DNA of 64,000 bases, from positions 1 through 64,000 of the IMG/VR virus record IMGVR_UViG_3300023184_000086, one strand, 5' to 3'. A program made the translations under genes and the position numbers. Of the stretch, positions 12,846 through 21,686 are shown piece by piece. This DNA comes from a virus. The notes below the pieces were generated by a model that saw nothing but the letters and a program-made list of their open reading frames with translations, was not told where the DNA came from and searched no databases. Positions within the stretch are counted from its first letter, which is position 1. Each line of letters starts with the position of its first letter.

Positions 12846-15166
12846 AATTTGCACGCCTCGCAGTCATCTTCATCACTATATATTGTAATAGGTTCTACAG
12901 CCAATAGTCGTTCGCTTTGGGTGTTTAATATATTCTTACTACCTACTTTATCTATTAGGCTATAATACATAGTCTTTAATCCCCACTTGTATGCCAACAT
13001 TAAATTTTTGGCAATCAATGTGCCCGGAACTTTTCCGTCTCTAAAATGTCGAGGACTGTAGAATGTATTTGTACTTAGACTTTGATCGATGTACGCTGCT
13101 AATACTGCTGATGTTTTTAAGTAGTCAACACAATCAGATTGTTCCCACATTAGTTGATATCGATTCTTTAAACGTTTATATTCAGGAACAACTTGTGTAA
13201 ATGAACCTGCTTTGCTTTCTTTAACACTAATTAGTTCCATGGGCATTTCAATACCATTGGTACTGTTTAATACAACACTACTAGATTCAACGGGAGCAAC
13301 TGCCATAAGTGTAGCATTACGTATGCCATATTTCTTCATACGTTCACGCAATGGTTCCCAATCTATACTAGGTGTAAAGTCAGTTAATTCATTAACACCT
13401 GCTGCTCTACGTTCCCAAGGAAATATTCCCTTACCGTAGTAAGTGTGTTCGCTACGCTTACATGGGCCACGCTCTTGGGCCAGTTCCACACTTGCTTCGG
13501 TAAGGTAATATGCTTGATGTTCCATCCAGCGTTTGACTTCTGCCAATGCATCTGCTTCGCCATATTTAAAACTCTTACGTGCATGCCAGTATGCTAAGTT
13601 TGTAATGCCAACACCTAGCGGCTCAAAATCTTCGTTGGCTAATTTACTTTGTATGCTCAGGAAGTCTTGATATTGTAACAAGTTACTTAGACTGCGAACC
13701 AATACACGACACGCTTTACGCATTTCTTGTGGGTTACGGAAAGCACCCCAATTTACGGACCCAAGAGTACAAAGAGCAATGCGTCCCTCTGGATCTTCAA
13801 TTCTCTGGAAAGGTTTCGTGGGTAAAAGTATTTCTTGGCATAAATTTGATTGATATATTGGGTCAAGCCTAGTGTCAAACGGCCCCTGGTTGATAACGTT
13901 GTCGATATTGACAAGATAGATGCGCCCAGTATCAGTACGTTCTTTAAGGATACCATTTTTGAATATCTCATCTGCCGATATGCGTTTCTTTTTAATTGTC
14001 GGATGCTTCTCATAGTTTACATACAATGTTTCAAATTCTTTACTGTCTCTGTAATAAGATTCATATAAATCAGGCACTTCTGCAGGATCAAACAATGTGA
14101 TCATTTCGCCACGTTTATAACGATTCCAAAACATGGCGTTGACCACTACGCTGTAATCCATTTGACGCACACGGGTTTCGTCAGTACCTTGATTGTTTTT
14201 TAATACAATAAGATCTTCAAACTGATAATGCCACACAGGAAATGTTACAGTACAACTAGCATTACGAATACCACCCTGACTACAACTACGGAGGTCGGCA
14301 AACCATTTCTTCAAGAACGGAATCATACCAGTGTGTTTAATTTCACCATTACGTATTGGGGCACCTAATGGACGAATACGTCCGATCTCTAATCCTATAC
14401 CAGCACGTTTACTGGCATATTTGGCCATCATTTCACCACTTGCAAAGATACTGTCCAAAGTATCATCGCTACTGATAAGCACACAACTACTGAACTGCTT
14501 AGTAGTAGTACCGAGACCAGCAAGCACAGGTGTAGCCAACGTAAAATGACCCGCGCTAGCACATTCGTAATATTCTTTGACATATTTTAATCTTGCCTCC
14601 TTAGATTCATTATGGAATGCTGTGGCAGAAGCAACAGCATAGCGTACCTGAGGAGTTTCAAATATCTGTCCAGTGGCACGATTCTGTACTAGATACTTTT
14701 CACATAACTGTGCTATAGCAGCATAGGTATATGTTTCATCTTTATCGTGATCAATAAAGAGATCTATAATATTCCATTCATCTTCTGTATACCACTCTAG
14801 TAGTTCAGGAGTATACATACCTAACTCTACATTTTTCTGTATAATGCTATATAATTTAGGAGGTTCATATTGTCCATATACTTCTTTACGTAGCATACTA
14901 ACACGTTGTCTACCTGCTACATATTGATAGTTGACATTATTAATTTCTGGATTTTCACTTTCATCAACTAAATCTACCATTGCTTTGAGCAATAGTTCAT
15001 CAATTGTTTCAGTAGTCATACCATCATGTAGTTCAATTTGCGCTTTGATTTCGATCATACTAGGACTAACTCCGTCTATACCCTTACAAGAGTATGCTAC
15101 CTGTCTTTGTATTTTTTCAATATCAATGGGGACGCGATTCCCATTACGCTTTACTACTGTAATCAT
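12842..15166 (-). CDS. nrdA: Ribonucleoside-diphosphate reductase, alpha subunit (class Ia)
   Basis: The 774-residue protein begins with an ATP-cone (VVKRNGNRVPIDIEKIQRQV, residues 1-90) and has all catalytic parts: the redox Cys in FSSCVLISSDD, the radical Cys in SNLCQEILLP, its redox partner in RIALCTLGSVNWG, the Tyr pair of the radical path in LKTMYYSLI, and the C-terminal CEAC at the end for re-reduction by glutaredoxin. The length matches T4 NrdA and E. coli NrdA (about 750-760). It is coupled to nrdB, with the glutaredoxin gene three genes downstream. The start at ATG 15166 follows an AAAAGG ribosome site. Confidence 0.96.
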   Translation of the reverse strand: MITVVKRNGNRVPIDIEKIQRQVAYSCKGIDGVSPSMIEIKAQIELHDGMTTETIDELLLKAMVDLVDESENPEINNVNYQYVAGRQRVSMLRKEVYGQYEPPKLYSIIQKNVELGMYTPELLEWYTEDEWNIIDLFIDHDKDETYTYAAIAQLCEKYLVQNRATGQIFETPQVRYAVASATAFHNESKEARLKYVKEYYECASAGHFTLATPVLAGLGTTTKQFSSCVLISSDDTLDSIFASGEMMAKYASKRAGIGLEIGRIRPLGAPIRNGEIKHTGMIPFLKKWFADLRSCSQGGIRNASCTVTFPVWHYQFEDLIVLKNNQGTDETRVRQMDYSVVVNAMFWNRYKRGEMITLFDPAEVPDLYESYYRDSKEFETLYVNYEKHPTIKKKRISADEIFKNGILKERTDTGRIYLVNIDNVINQGPFDTRLDPIYQSNLCQEILLPTKPFQRIEDPEGRIALCTLGSVNWGAFRNPQEMRKACRVLVRSLSNLLQYQDFLSIQSKLANEDFEPLGVGITNLAYWHARKSFKYGEADALAEVKRWMEHQAYYLTEASVELAQERGPCKRSEHTYYGKGIFPWERRAAGVNELTDFTPSIDWEPLRERMKKYGIRNATLMAVAPVESSSVVLNSTNGIEMPMELISVKESKAGSFTQVVPEYKRLKNRYQLMWEQSDCVDYLKTSAVLAAYIDQSLSTNTFYSPRHFRDGKVPGTLIAKNLMLAYKWGLKTMYYSLIDKVGSKNILNTQSERLLAVEPITIYSDEDDCEACKL

Positions 15167-15198
15167 TGCCTAACCTTTTTATTGTTCTTAGATGATAT

Positions 15199-15633
15199 TT
15201 ACCTAGGACCTAAAACTTCTATTATATTTTCAAGTTTAAATCCGTCATTTATTTCTAATACAGAAACCGGACCATTATCATTATAATTAATAGCCCAAGT
15301 ATTATCAACACATATTACATTGTACTGTCTAGTCCGATTAGAATCAACCATTGTTTTAATTTCTATTTTAGAATCTTTAAATTTTTTTGTCAATTTCAAA
15401 GTCCAACTAATCATCAATGCTTTAGTAAAATCATCGTATAGATTAGTCTCTATGATCTCCCAGGGTGTAGGCCAACTTTTTTGATGGTACGGATCGATAT
15501 TTCTATTATGTGGAATGAATGGAGCAGTTTGCCAAAATTCCCAAACTGCCTGCAATGGATCGGAACTGTTATCCAATTTTTTTCTATGTTTGATCCACTC
15601 TGTTAGTCTTTGATCAACAGGTTGGTTAAACAT
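15199..15633 (-). CDS. Hypothetical protein, T4-like phage type
   Basis: The 144-residue protein starts MFNQPVDQRLTEWIKHRKKL, has a Trp-rich helix (DPLQAVWEFWQTAPFIPHNR), then DPYHQKSWPTPWEIIETN, and a beta-rich C-terminus (IEIKTMVDSNRTRQYNVICV). No catalytic motif is recognised. Proteins with this WPTPWEI pattern accompany structural genes in T4-like phages of aquatic bacteria. It lies two bases after the tailspike gene and 32 bases before nrdA, so it marks the end of the structural block. Confidence 0.6.
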   Translation of the reverse strand: MFNQPVDQRLTEWIKHRKKLDNSSDPLQAVWEFWQTAPFIPHNRNIDPYHQKSWPTPWEIIETNLYDDFTKALMISWTLKLTKKFKDSKIEIKTMVDSNRTRQYNVICVDNTWAINYNDNGPVSVLEINDGFKLENIIEVLGPR

Positions 15634-15635
15634 AA

Positions 15636-17321
15636 TTAAAGCATTATTATTGGGTGTATATTCATACTAGCGCCATTAGTATATCCTGCTGGTGGTGTGT
15701 AAGTGCATTGTATATCAAAACGGCCTTTTCCATAATCTACATACATACTCCAAATTACAAGTCCAGGGTCTACATTAAATGAATAATCATCAACTATATT
15801 ACCAGTTTGTAATGTTATTCTTAGAGTTCCCATTCTGTCAACAGATGCCGTTGGTATCTTAGTGACCGGATCATACGATGCGGCAAAAATATTATATTTT
15901 ATAATTATCTGTTGTGCATCAAATGATGTTGGTAATCTTAGTATTCTGTTGAGGGCATTGTCATTAAGTGATGCTCTAAGAACTGGAAGTTCTAATATTG
16001 TTGGTCCCTGAACTAACGGTTGGTAATAAAAATCTTCAGCTATTCCGTTATTACGTTTATAAAATCTATCAAAGTAATCATTAACAGTACGATTTCCGGT
16101 TGTTTTATAATTTATAACCGGAGCGGTAGCAACCAATTCACTTTGTCCTAAATTACCTACATTATAAAATTTATTATTTGAACTAACATGGTTTGTATCA
16201 CTAGTTCCATCACCTGCATAAATTGCTTCTAACTCTATATTCTTAAATAGATTATTATCAATTGTTGCATATTTTGGTCCAGTATCTGCTTGGGAATTTT
16301 TTGGGTTATTGAATATAATTCCGTAAAGTGAATTATAAAATCTGCTATTTTGAATAGTGGTATAATACACATCATAATTTGATTGGATACTATTTCTAAG
16401 TCCAGTAAATTCGCATTCATCAATTAATATATTACTAGCAGATACTGTGTCACCGCCGTAACATCTTATATCAATCCCCACGTATGTTGATGTAGTTTGT
16501 CCACCCTGAGCACGATTTCCTAAAAATTTAACATTTCTAATTACAGAATTATCAGCACAATCTAAACTCATAAGAGACAGTGAAGTGGAGGTATTTGTTA
16601 GACTGCTATCATACCGAATTGTTAGTCCTTCAATATAAATGTCAGTTGGTTGACTTCCGCCGGAATTTATTCCACCAAACGCTAGATTATCAAATGTTGT
16701 TCTACCTGGTTCGTTTACGTTGTCCGGGTCTGCATCAATTGTTTGAAAAACATGACTAACATTAGATATTAGATTTATAATAGTTTTATCAGGACCTTCG
16801 CCTACAATTGTGGTATGTTTAGGGATAAAAATAGTAGTATCTATGTTGTATACTCCGGCAGGTAAATGTAATACCTTGGCAGAATTTTTCCCGTAATCGC
16901 TAGTTGTTTTTAAAGGATCTAAAAATAAATTATCAATGGCAACCTGCATAAGAGCAGATACTACTTCGTCACCACCCACACCGCTAACACCAAAGTCTGT
17001 GATACTAACTATATCATCGTTCTTTTTGTTTATAGGTCTTTCAAAAGGTACGCCGCCAAATGAGGGTGCTGTAATAGCAGGAGATGTGTCTCCTCTATAG
17101 GTATATCCTAAATCGGCTGTTGTTACTACATTGAATAGATCATTCTCTGTTAATATTCTAACATTGGCATCTCTTGCCCCGCCGTCATCTCTACGTAGAC
17201 CTATATATAGATGTTCAGTGTCAGCCGCCCAACCAAATTCGCCACCTGCTAATGTTGGTACGCCTGTTTGATTTTCTTGCCCACGACGGACCTGAATTCT
17301 TGAAATTTCTACTACAGCCAT
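15636..17321 (-). CDS. Tailspike-like protein with beta-helix (pectate-lyase fold)
   Basis: The 561-residue protein begins with a virion-attachment segment (ISRIQVRRGQENQTG, LAGGEFGWAADTEHLYIG), a widespread N-terminal motif of phage fibres. It continues with VSITDFGVSGVGGDEVVSAL and LPAGVYNIDTTIFIPKHT, the start of a right-handed beta-helix of the pectate-lyase type, with many short strand repeats (VIRNVKFLGN, ILIDECEFTG, TIQNSRFYNS). A C-terminal beta domain completes it. Such proteins bind or cut host surface polysaccharides. A GATAAATA late-promoter variant lies 21 bases upstream. Confidence 0.82.
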   Translation of the reverse strand: MAVVEISRIQVRRGQENQTGVPTLAGGEFGWAADTEHLYIGLRRDDGGARDANVRILTENDLFNVVTTADLGYTYRGDTSPAITAPSFGGVPFERPINKKNDDIVSITDFGVSGVGGDEVVSALMQVAIDNLFLDPLKTTSDYGKNSAKVLHLPAGVYNIDTTIFIPKHTTIVGEGPDKTIINLISNVSHVFQTIDADPDNVNEPGRTTFDNLAFGGINSGGSQPTDIYIEGLTIRYDSSLTNTSTSLSLMSLDCADNSVIRNVKFLGNRAQGGQTTSTYVGIDIRCYGGDTVSASNILIDECEFTGLRNSIQSNYDVYYTTIQNSRFYNSLYGIIFNNPKNSQADTGPKYATIDNNLFKNIELEAIYAGDGTSDTNHVSSNNKFYNVGNLGQSELVATAPVINYKTTGNRTVNDYFDRFYKRNNGIAEDFYYQPLVQGPTILELPVLRASLNDNALNRILRLPTSFDAQQIIIKYNIFAASYDPVTKIPTASVDRMGTLRITLQTGNIVDDYSFNVDPGLVIWSMYVDYGKGRFDIQCTYTPPAGYTNGASMNIHPIIML

Positions 17322-17342
17322 AATAATATCCCCTATATAGGA

Positions 17343-17350
17343 TATTTATC
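17343..17350 (-). promoter_or_regulatory. Putative late promoter (GATAAATA)
   Basis: A one-base variant of the T4 late octamer lies 21 bases upstream of the tailspike start, in the 38-base gap after the exonuclease gene. Its position fits start-site spacing of late promoters. Confidence 0.5.
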
Positions 17351-17359
17351 ATAACTGGA

Positions 17360-18061
17360 TTACTTAATTAAGGCGTAATACTCTTCAACTTTGTTTAACC
17401 AAGCATCTTGCCATTTGTTAAAGTCTTTAGGTTCTAGTGTAAATTGTTGATATTGTAAATCTCTGCTACACATGAATATAACACCCTTGCGTATGTCGGT
17501 TTTATATACTTCATTATGTGCTAGTATATAGGCCATGAGTTGTATATAGTAGTCATCAACCCATTCTAGTTTTTTAGGTTTATTAGTTTGCTTGTGGTCG
17601 CAAACTGCTGGCTCGCCTTCGTGTATACCAATTAGGTCAGTAGTACCACTATATAGTCCGGGAAAGTAAAGACTTTGTTCCATAGCCCAAACTTCACTCA
17701 TTTTACTAAGACCGTTTTCAATAATGATGTCAGCCATTTTGTTAGCCTGTACATGTACTGGATTGCTGCCGGGTTGACGTTGTTCACCAATTAAAAAACG
17801 TTCTAAATTGGCATGCATTGCTGTTCCAACTCCCGCCGCTTCAGAAGTAATTTGTTGTGCCTTATCGTGTCCAACACGATCTCTCCATGCATTAAGATGA
17901 GTTTGATCTTTAGTAGCACCTAGGATGGTAGTTACGCTAGGTAACTTTTCTCCATCGGGTGTGCGATACACTCTTTTTCGAGTTACCGGGTCGTTAATTT
18001 GAACACAGTTTTTATATTGGAAACGTTCAACGAACGCAGGAGGAGTATAGGTTGTTGTCAT
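17360..18061 (-). CDS. RecB-family PD-(D/E)XK exonuclease
   Basis: The 233-residue protein shows the Cas4/RecB-like nuclease blocks: LPSVTTILGATKD, GVGTAMHANLERFL (His-containing motif I), AMEQSLYFPG, then YSGTTDLIGIHEGEPAVCDHKQTNK with the metal-binding Asp and the D-x-K pair, and YIQLMAYILAHN (Q-x-x-x-Y). These nucleases process DNA ends in recombination-dependent replication. It is preceded by a strong sigma70-type promoter, unlike the late-promoted genes around it, which fits an early role in DNA metabolism. Confidence 0.82.
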   Translation of the reverse strand: MTTTYTPPAFVERFQYKNCVQINDPVTRKRVYRTPDGEKLPSVTTILGATKDQTHLNAWRDRVGHDKAQQITSEAAGVGTAMHANLERFLIGEQRQPGSNPVHVQANKMADIIIENGLSKMSEVWAMEQSLYFPGLYSGTTDLIGIHEGEPAVCDHKQTNKPKKLEWVDDYYIQLMAYILAHNEVYKTDIRKGVIFMCSRDLQYQQFTLEPKDFNKWQDAWLNKVEEYYALIK

Positions 18062-18070
18062 ATAGTGTTA

Positions 18071-18099
18071 ATTATAACACTACAGATTATAAAGGTCAA
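18071..18099 (-). promoter_or_regulatory. Consensus sigma70-type promoter of the exonuclease gene
   Basis: The minus strand reads TTGACC, 17 bases, TATAAT, ten bases before the exonuclease start. The -35 box overlaps the stop codon of the upstream 115-aa gene, so the exonuclease can be read early and separately. Confidence 0.82.
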
Positions 18100-18443
18100 A
18101 TATCTGGCTTTAAATTCTTAGCATTTCTTGATGCCATAGCATCTACTGTTGAACTTGTTCCGCCTGCTTGTGCGGCTTTATCTTTATTTGGATTTTCTGT
18201 TTTAGTTTTAAGTAATACTGTACCGTCATCTAATATATCAGAAATAACATCACCTGCTGGATCGACTGCATTCTTAAGTGCTATCAAACCATCAGGTGTG
18301 CTTATACCCAATCCATAGGGTTTTAAAATATTCATTACTACAGGGAAAGGCAATGAAGAAGGTTGATCGGCTCTATTAGCCTGTCCTTGTAATACGGCTA
18401 AAACATCCCTAGCCGATCCTAGATCAACTTCAAATAATCTCAT
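18096..18443 (-). CDS. Hypothetical protein, T4-like phage type
   Basis: The 115-residue protein starts MRLFEVDLGSARDVLAVLQG and contains PFPVVMNILKPYGLGISTPDG and a C-terminal Lys/Asn/Thr-rich tail. No known domain is recognised. It starts at the base after the stop of the 436-aa protein gene, with which it is probably coupled. Proteins beginning MRLFE are common in this gene neighbourhood of T4-like phages, but their role is unknown. Confidence 0.6.
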   Translation of the reverse strand: MRLFEVDLGSARDVLAVLQGQANRADQPSSLPFPVVMNILKPYGLGISTPDGLIALKNAVDPAGDVISDILDDGTVLLKTKTENPNKDKAAQAGGTSSTVDAMASRNAKNLKPDI

Positions 18444-19754
18444 TTACTTTGCCAATGAGGCCATGATGTCATGCGATTCTTTAAGTTTTTTAACAAACTT
18501 GTTTTCACGCATTTCACGTCCAGTTGTTCCCATACCTGCTGCTGCATCTGCTGCACCAAATTCATCCCCCCCTGGTGCTGGATTCATTGCGTCAGGGGCA
18601 CCGATATCCATTCCTGGTTCTGGAGGCATCTCTGGTTCCATACCCATTGCTGCATCCGGCGTGGCTTCTCCTGCTAATGCTGCAACTGCTCCACTCACCG
18701 CTTCACGTTGTTGAGTTAGTGTCTCAAGTGTAGCGGATAGTGCCGGACCAACTGCGGCTTTAAATGCTTCTGCTTCTTGCGCTCCAAAGTCTGCTTTAAT
18801 CGCGTCTGCTAATTCAATCATAGTTTTAGTTTGATATTGGCCAACACGTTGCATCCAACTTGTGAAATCATTAACCATATCACCTGCGCTTGTAATGGCC
18901 TTTGCCTTACCTTCTTCATCTTCCGCTAATAGATAGCCTAAACTTTCATTAACAAATTGAACATTGTGTTTAAAGGTATTGAAAGCCTCTTTAACTTTCT
19001 TTTTAGCACGTAGTTTTGCAAAATCGCTTTTCTCTAATTTGCCGTCATGATCAGCGTCAAGTTTACCCTGCTTGCCTTTTAAGCCTTCCATTGTACCCAT
19101 GCACTCTTTGCAATCGCAGCCCTTAGGATGTTTACCTGTTTCACCTAGTGGCTTCTTATCTTTTTTAGCAGGCATTGTCTTTGCTGGACGACGTGCATCT
19201 TCCGGTGGCTTCTTGTAATCAGATTGATTACCATATGAACTGCCTTTAACTGTTCTACTTGGTAGATCAGCCATCTTAACTTCTTTAATATTATCAGAGG
19301 TTGCTTTGGCAATAGCCTTCTTTTTAGGAACACCTCCTGCTGTCATACGAGCAACTTGAACATCGTCAAAGTTTTTCTTACCATCGCCGGTCTTGTCGTC
19401 GCCTGAGCCTTTGGCTTTTTTAGTATGTTTAACATCACGAACACCTTTTTTAGCCTCGCTCAATTGATCCATTTTGTCACGTAGTTTTTTAATGTCTTCG
19501 CCTAGCATTTCTTTAATCCTTGTATTAAGCAAGTCCAACATGGCCTTGTCTTTTTGATATGTTTCGTTGGTTAGCAAATCATTGATACCTGCTGAACCCT
19601 CTTGTTGGAAAACCCGGGTACGTAATTTGTTACGCATGTCTTCTAGTTGTTCTCTAGAATAATTCTCTAACTTAACTCTTACACCGAACATCTTGTTCAT
19701 GTTTTCGTTTAGTTTTTTGCTTGTTAGCGGAGATGTAAAATCAGTTGTTTTCAT
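18444..19754 (-). CDS. Large Lys/Ala-rich protein with one EF-hand-like loop
   Basis: The 436-residue protein has helical ends and a disordered, basic middle (KKGVRDVKHTKKAKGSGDDK). Near residue 235 lies DADHDGKLEKSDF, a canonical EF-hand calcium loop (D-x-D-x-D-G-x-L-x-x-x-D/E-F), preceded by a possible metal site CDCKEC. The C-terminal part is Ala/Pro/Met/Gly-rich (AAMGMEPEMPPEPGMDIG) and ends KFVKKLKESHDIMASLAK. Similar proteins in T4-like phages of aquatic hosts are annotated only as hypothetical or virion-associated. The single loop may bind calcium. Confidence 0.65.
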   Translation of the reverse strand: MKTTDFTSPLTSKKLNENMNKMFGVRVKLENYSREQLEDMRNKLRTRVFQQEGSAGINDLLTNETYQKDKAMLDLLNTRIKEMLGEDIKKLRDKMDQLSEAKKGVRDVKHTKKAKGSGDDKTGDGKKNFDDVQVARMTAGGVPKKKAIAKATSDNIKEVKMADLPSRTVKGSSYGNQSDYKKPPEDARRPAKTMPAKKDKKPLGETGKHPKGCDCKECMGTMEGLKGKQGKLDADHDGKLEKSDFAKLRAKKKVKEAFNTFKHNVQFVNESLGYLLAEDEEGKAKAITSAGDMVNDFTSWMQRVGQYQTKTMIELADAIKADFGAQEAEAFKAAVGPALSATLETLTQQREAVSGAVAALAGEATPDAAMGMEPEMPPEPGMDIGAPDAMNPAPGGDEFGAADAAAGMGTTGREMRENKFVKKLKESHDIMASLAK

Positions 19755-19784
19755 AATTAATCCCAGAAAGATCGATAGTATTAT

Positions 19785-20255
19785 TTAGTTAAATCGAATA
19801 AGTTTATTAAAACTTCTCATAACAGTTTTCATATATTCTTCTTTCTTTTCTTTAGAAATTCTAGATTTAACCGTCATAATATCCATGCGATCTAATGATT
19901 TTGATGCCAAGTTTTTCTCTGCTAGTTTATTATGTAGTTCCTCATCAAACAATGCGTATCCGTATTTTGTATCGGCCTCAAGCAGATCATCATTTACAAA
20001 TTTGCCCAATGCTAGCCTATTGGCTAGCACAGCCGCAGTTTGTGGAAGATTTATATTATCTATAATTATATCTTTTTCAAAATCTAATATACAATAAAAT
20101 CCGTTTTTTTTGCGTTTAATGTAATAACGTCCTACACTAATAGTGCCATCGTTATTTTTTACAGGAATTATTACTCCTTGTTGAAGCAATTTTTCTTTTG
20201 AATTTTTACTTAGTTCTTCTATTTTTGAATAGAGGTCATTTGGTCGTAGTTTCAT
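19785..20255 (-). CDS. Hypothetical protein, T4-like phage type
   Basis: The 156-residue protein starts MKLRPNDLYSKIEELSKNSK, has a short beta part (ISVGRYYIKRKKNGFYCILD) and a helical end (KEKKEEYMKTVMRSFNKLIR). No catalytic motif is visible. It overlaps the end of the 70-aa gene by 20 bases. The arrangement in a run of small genes with short overlaps suggests co-translation. Confidence 0.6.
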   Translation of the reverse strand: MKLRPNDLYSKIEELSKNSKEKLLQQGVIIPVKNNDGTISVGRYYIKRKKNGFYCILDFEKDIIIDNINLPQTAAVLANRLALGKFVNDDLLEADTKYGYALFDEELHNKLAEKNLASKSLDRMDIMTVKSRISKEKKEEYMKTVMRSFNKLIRFN

Positions 20256-20448
20256 CTAGTTGTTTTATTAAAGTTGTACTATCATTACTTATTGCGTAAA
20301 GTCCCTTGCGAACAAGGTTTTGAGCAAGCCATTGATCATGCTCATCTAAACTAGTAATAGATACATTATCTTTATGTCTACGGAGGAAAGATTGTTCTTC
20401 ATTGGTGAGAACAATATGCATCCCCGATAATAACTGACCTATTTTCAT
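20236..20448 (-). CDS. Small hypothetical protein (70 aa)
   Basis: The frame MKIGQLLSGMHIVLTNEEQS continues with FLRRHKDNVSITSLDEHDQW and a C-terminal AQNLVRKGLYAISNDST. The order of short helices and a strand resembles a small winged-helix or adaptor fold, but no family is recognised. It overlaps the Pro-rich gene upstream by four bases (ATGA) and the next gene by 20. Confidence 0.6.
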   Translation of the reverse strand: MKIGQLLSGMHIVLTNEEQSFLRRHKDNVSITSLDEHDQWLAQNLVRKGLYAISNDSTTLIKQLDETTTK

Positions 20449-20819
20449 ACTGTCGGTGGTTGCTGCATCTGCTGCTGCATCTGTTGTTGTTTTTGTTTTA
20501 GACCTACAATCTGTGCGGCAATCTTATCAAGGTCTGTCATTGTATCTTTCATACCTTGTTGCATTGCGGGAGGTTGTCCTATTGGTTGTCCTGCTGGCTG
20601 CTGATTGCCTAATGTTGGAGCAGGTTGTCCAGGAGCAGGTGGAGGTGTTTGTCCAGGTGGAGGTGTTTGTCCAGGTGGAGGTGTTTGTCCAGGTGGAGGT
20701 GTTTGTCCAGGTGGAGGTGTTTGTCCAGGTGGAGTTGATTTTGATAATCCATTAGGATTAACAGGATCAGTTGTTGTTCCTACTGGTGCTACTGCTTCAA
20801 CTAACTCTGATATACGCAT
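20445..20819 (-). CDS. Pro/Gln-rich repeat protein
   Basis: The 124-residue protein has a short N-terminal helix (MRISELVEAVAP), then five exact copies of PPGQTP and a Pro/Gln/Gly stretch (GQPAPTLGNQQPAGQP), and a helix with glutamine repeats at the end (IVGLKQKQQQMQQQM). It is a flexible, extended linker-like protein. The repeat is exact at DNA level and is therefore prone to slippage. Its first residues resemble other genes in this block (MRISEL, MRLFEV), which suggests a shared N-terminal signal. Confidence 0.6.
   Translation of the reverse strand: MRISELVEAVAPVGTTTDPVNPNGLSKSTPPGQTPPPGQTPPPGQTPPPGQTPPPGQTPPPAPGQPAPTLGNQQPAGQPIGQPPAMQQGMKDTMTDLDKIAAQIVGLKQKQQQMQQQMQQPPTV
20641..20730. repeat. 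Five exact 18-bp tandem repeats
   Basis: The plus-strand unit GGAGGTGTTTGTCCAGGT occurs five times without change, encoding six-residue units (PPGQTP) on the minus strand. The reading frame is kept whatever the copy number because 18 is a multiple of three. Confidence 0.95.
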
Positions 20820-20820
20820 A

Positions 20821-21141
20821 TTATTTTAAAATGCCTAGTATTGTTTCAGCATGTGCTGTAATCCAACCTAACGCTGCTAATGCTCCTGCACCAAGATAGA
20901 CCCATTTTGTTTTAAATTGCTCAAGTTCTTTAATTTTACCGGCCATATCAGTGTGTTGATCAACATTTACTTTATGCATTACGGCAAGTTGATCCATGAT
21001 ACTGTCACGAGTACGATCTAGGCAATCATGCATATCTTTGACATCTGTTTTGAGATTGTCAATCTTTTCTTCAATGTTATCTACTTTTGTTTCTAGTACG
21101 CTAACACGTTCTGGAACGGTTGCCAGTGCTGCTCGAGCCAT
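20821..21141 (-). CDS. Coiled-coil protein with C-terminal membrane segment
   Basis: The 106-residue protein has an N-terminal coiled coil (VSVLETKVDNIEEKIDNLK, DVKDMHDCLDRTRDSIMDQL) and one hydrophobic segment near residues 82-103 (WVYLGAGALAALGWITAHAE). The layout matches small phage membrane proteins that act as holin partners or tail anchors. Nothing here proves lysis. An endolysin-like gene is not adjacent; the nearest cell-wall hydrolase is at 9090-9953. Confidence 0.65.
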   Translation of the reverse strand: MARAALATVPERVSVLETKVDNIEEKIDNLKTDVKDMHDCLDRTRDSIMDQLAVMHKVNVDQHTDMAGKIKELEQFKTKWVYLGAGALAALGWITAHAETILGILK

Positions 21142-21184
21142 TTAAGTCATCTCCTTTAAGGTGTACGAATTTCCGACTAGTTGC

Positions 21185-21610
21185 CTAAATTGTGCCTTTG
21201 ATTGCCTTAATGACTGTATTCTTGGAAGACGCATCTATTAGTTCGAAAATGGCCTTCTCGATATTTATCGTTTCAGTTAACTTTTTAATAATTGGAACAC
21301 CCTGCATATCTTCGTACAAACATCCTAGTTCATGTAGACCATCTGAGTACACATCGGATCTGTCTGGATTAAATCTAAATGTCCATACGGCATGTTTGCC
21401 TTTGAACTTAGTTCCAAACCCTAAATCTTTAATATCAATAACTTGCATCTCCGGAGCAAAGTCATAAGATATAATTGATCTAATTTCAATACATTGTTTT
21501 AATGTAACAAAATTTCTATACTGGTCATGTTCTAATGTGGTACCTTGATTAGGTCTTGCAACCTTTGTATCAGTGATATCTATTAAAGTTTTAATTTCTA
21601 TTGTTTGCAT
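21185..21610 (-). CDS. Hypothetical protein
   Basis: The 141-residue protein starts MQTIEIKTLIDITDTKVARP and is a mixed alpha/beta protein (AVWTFRFNPDRSDVYSDG, EDMQGVPIIKKLTETINIE). An upstream in-frame start at 21670 would begin inside the terminator hairpin of the preceding gene, so I choose ATG at 21610, which follows a CATAAATA late-promoter variant by 17 bases. The sequence NQGTTLEHDQYRNFVTLKQC recalls T4-like hypothetical proteins. No function is assigned. Confidence 0.65.
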   Translation of the reverse strand: MQTIEIKTLIDITDTKVARPNQGTTLEHDQYRNFVTLKQCIEIRSIISYDFAPEMQVIDIKDLGFGTKFKGKHAVWTFRFNPDRSDVYSDGLHELGCLYEDMQGVPIIKKLTETINIEKAIFELIDASSKNTVIKAIKGTI

Positions 21611-21627
21611 AATATACCTATATAATA

Positions 21628-21635
21628 TATTTATG
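21628..21635 (-). promoter_or_regulatory. Putative late promoter (CATAAATA)
   Basis: A one-base variant of the T4 late octamer stands between the terminator hairpin and the start of the 141-aa gene, giving that gene its own late start. Confidence 0.5.
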
Positions 21636-21636
21636 T

Positions 21637-21667
21637 CAAAGAAAAAGGGAGTTAAAAAACTCCCTTT
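21637..21667 (-). terminator. Rho-independent terminator
   Basis: A ten-base perfect stem (AAAGGGAGTT/AACTCCCTTT) with a four-base loop on the minus strand is followed by a T-rich tract. It lies 20 bases past the stop of the 142-aa gene. Confidence 0.85.
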
Positions 21668-21686
21668 CATTTTCTAATAGTTTAGA

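Noticed and set aside
21611-21670. An N-terminal extension of the 141-aa protein starting at 21670
   Set aside because: The extension would be encoded by the terminator hairpin and late promoter region; ATG 21610 is better placed.
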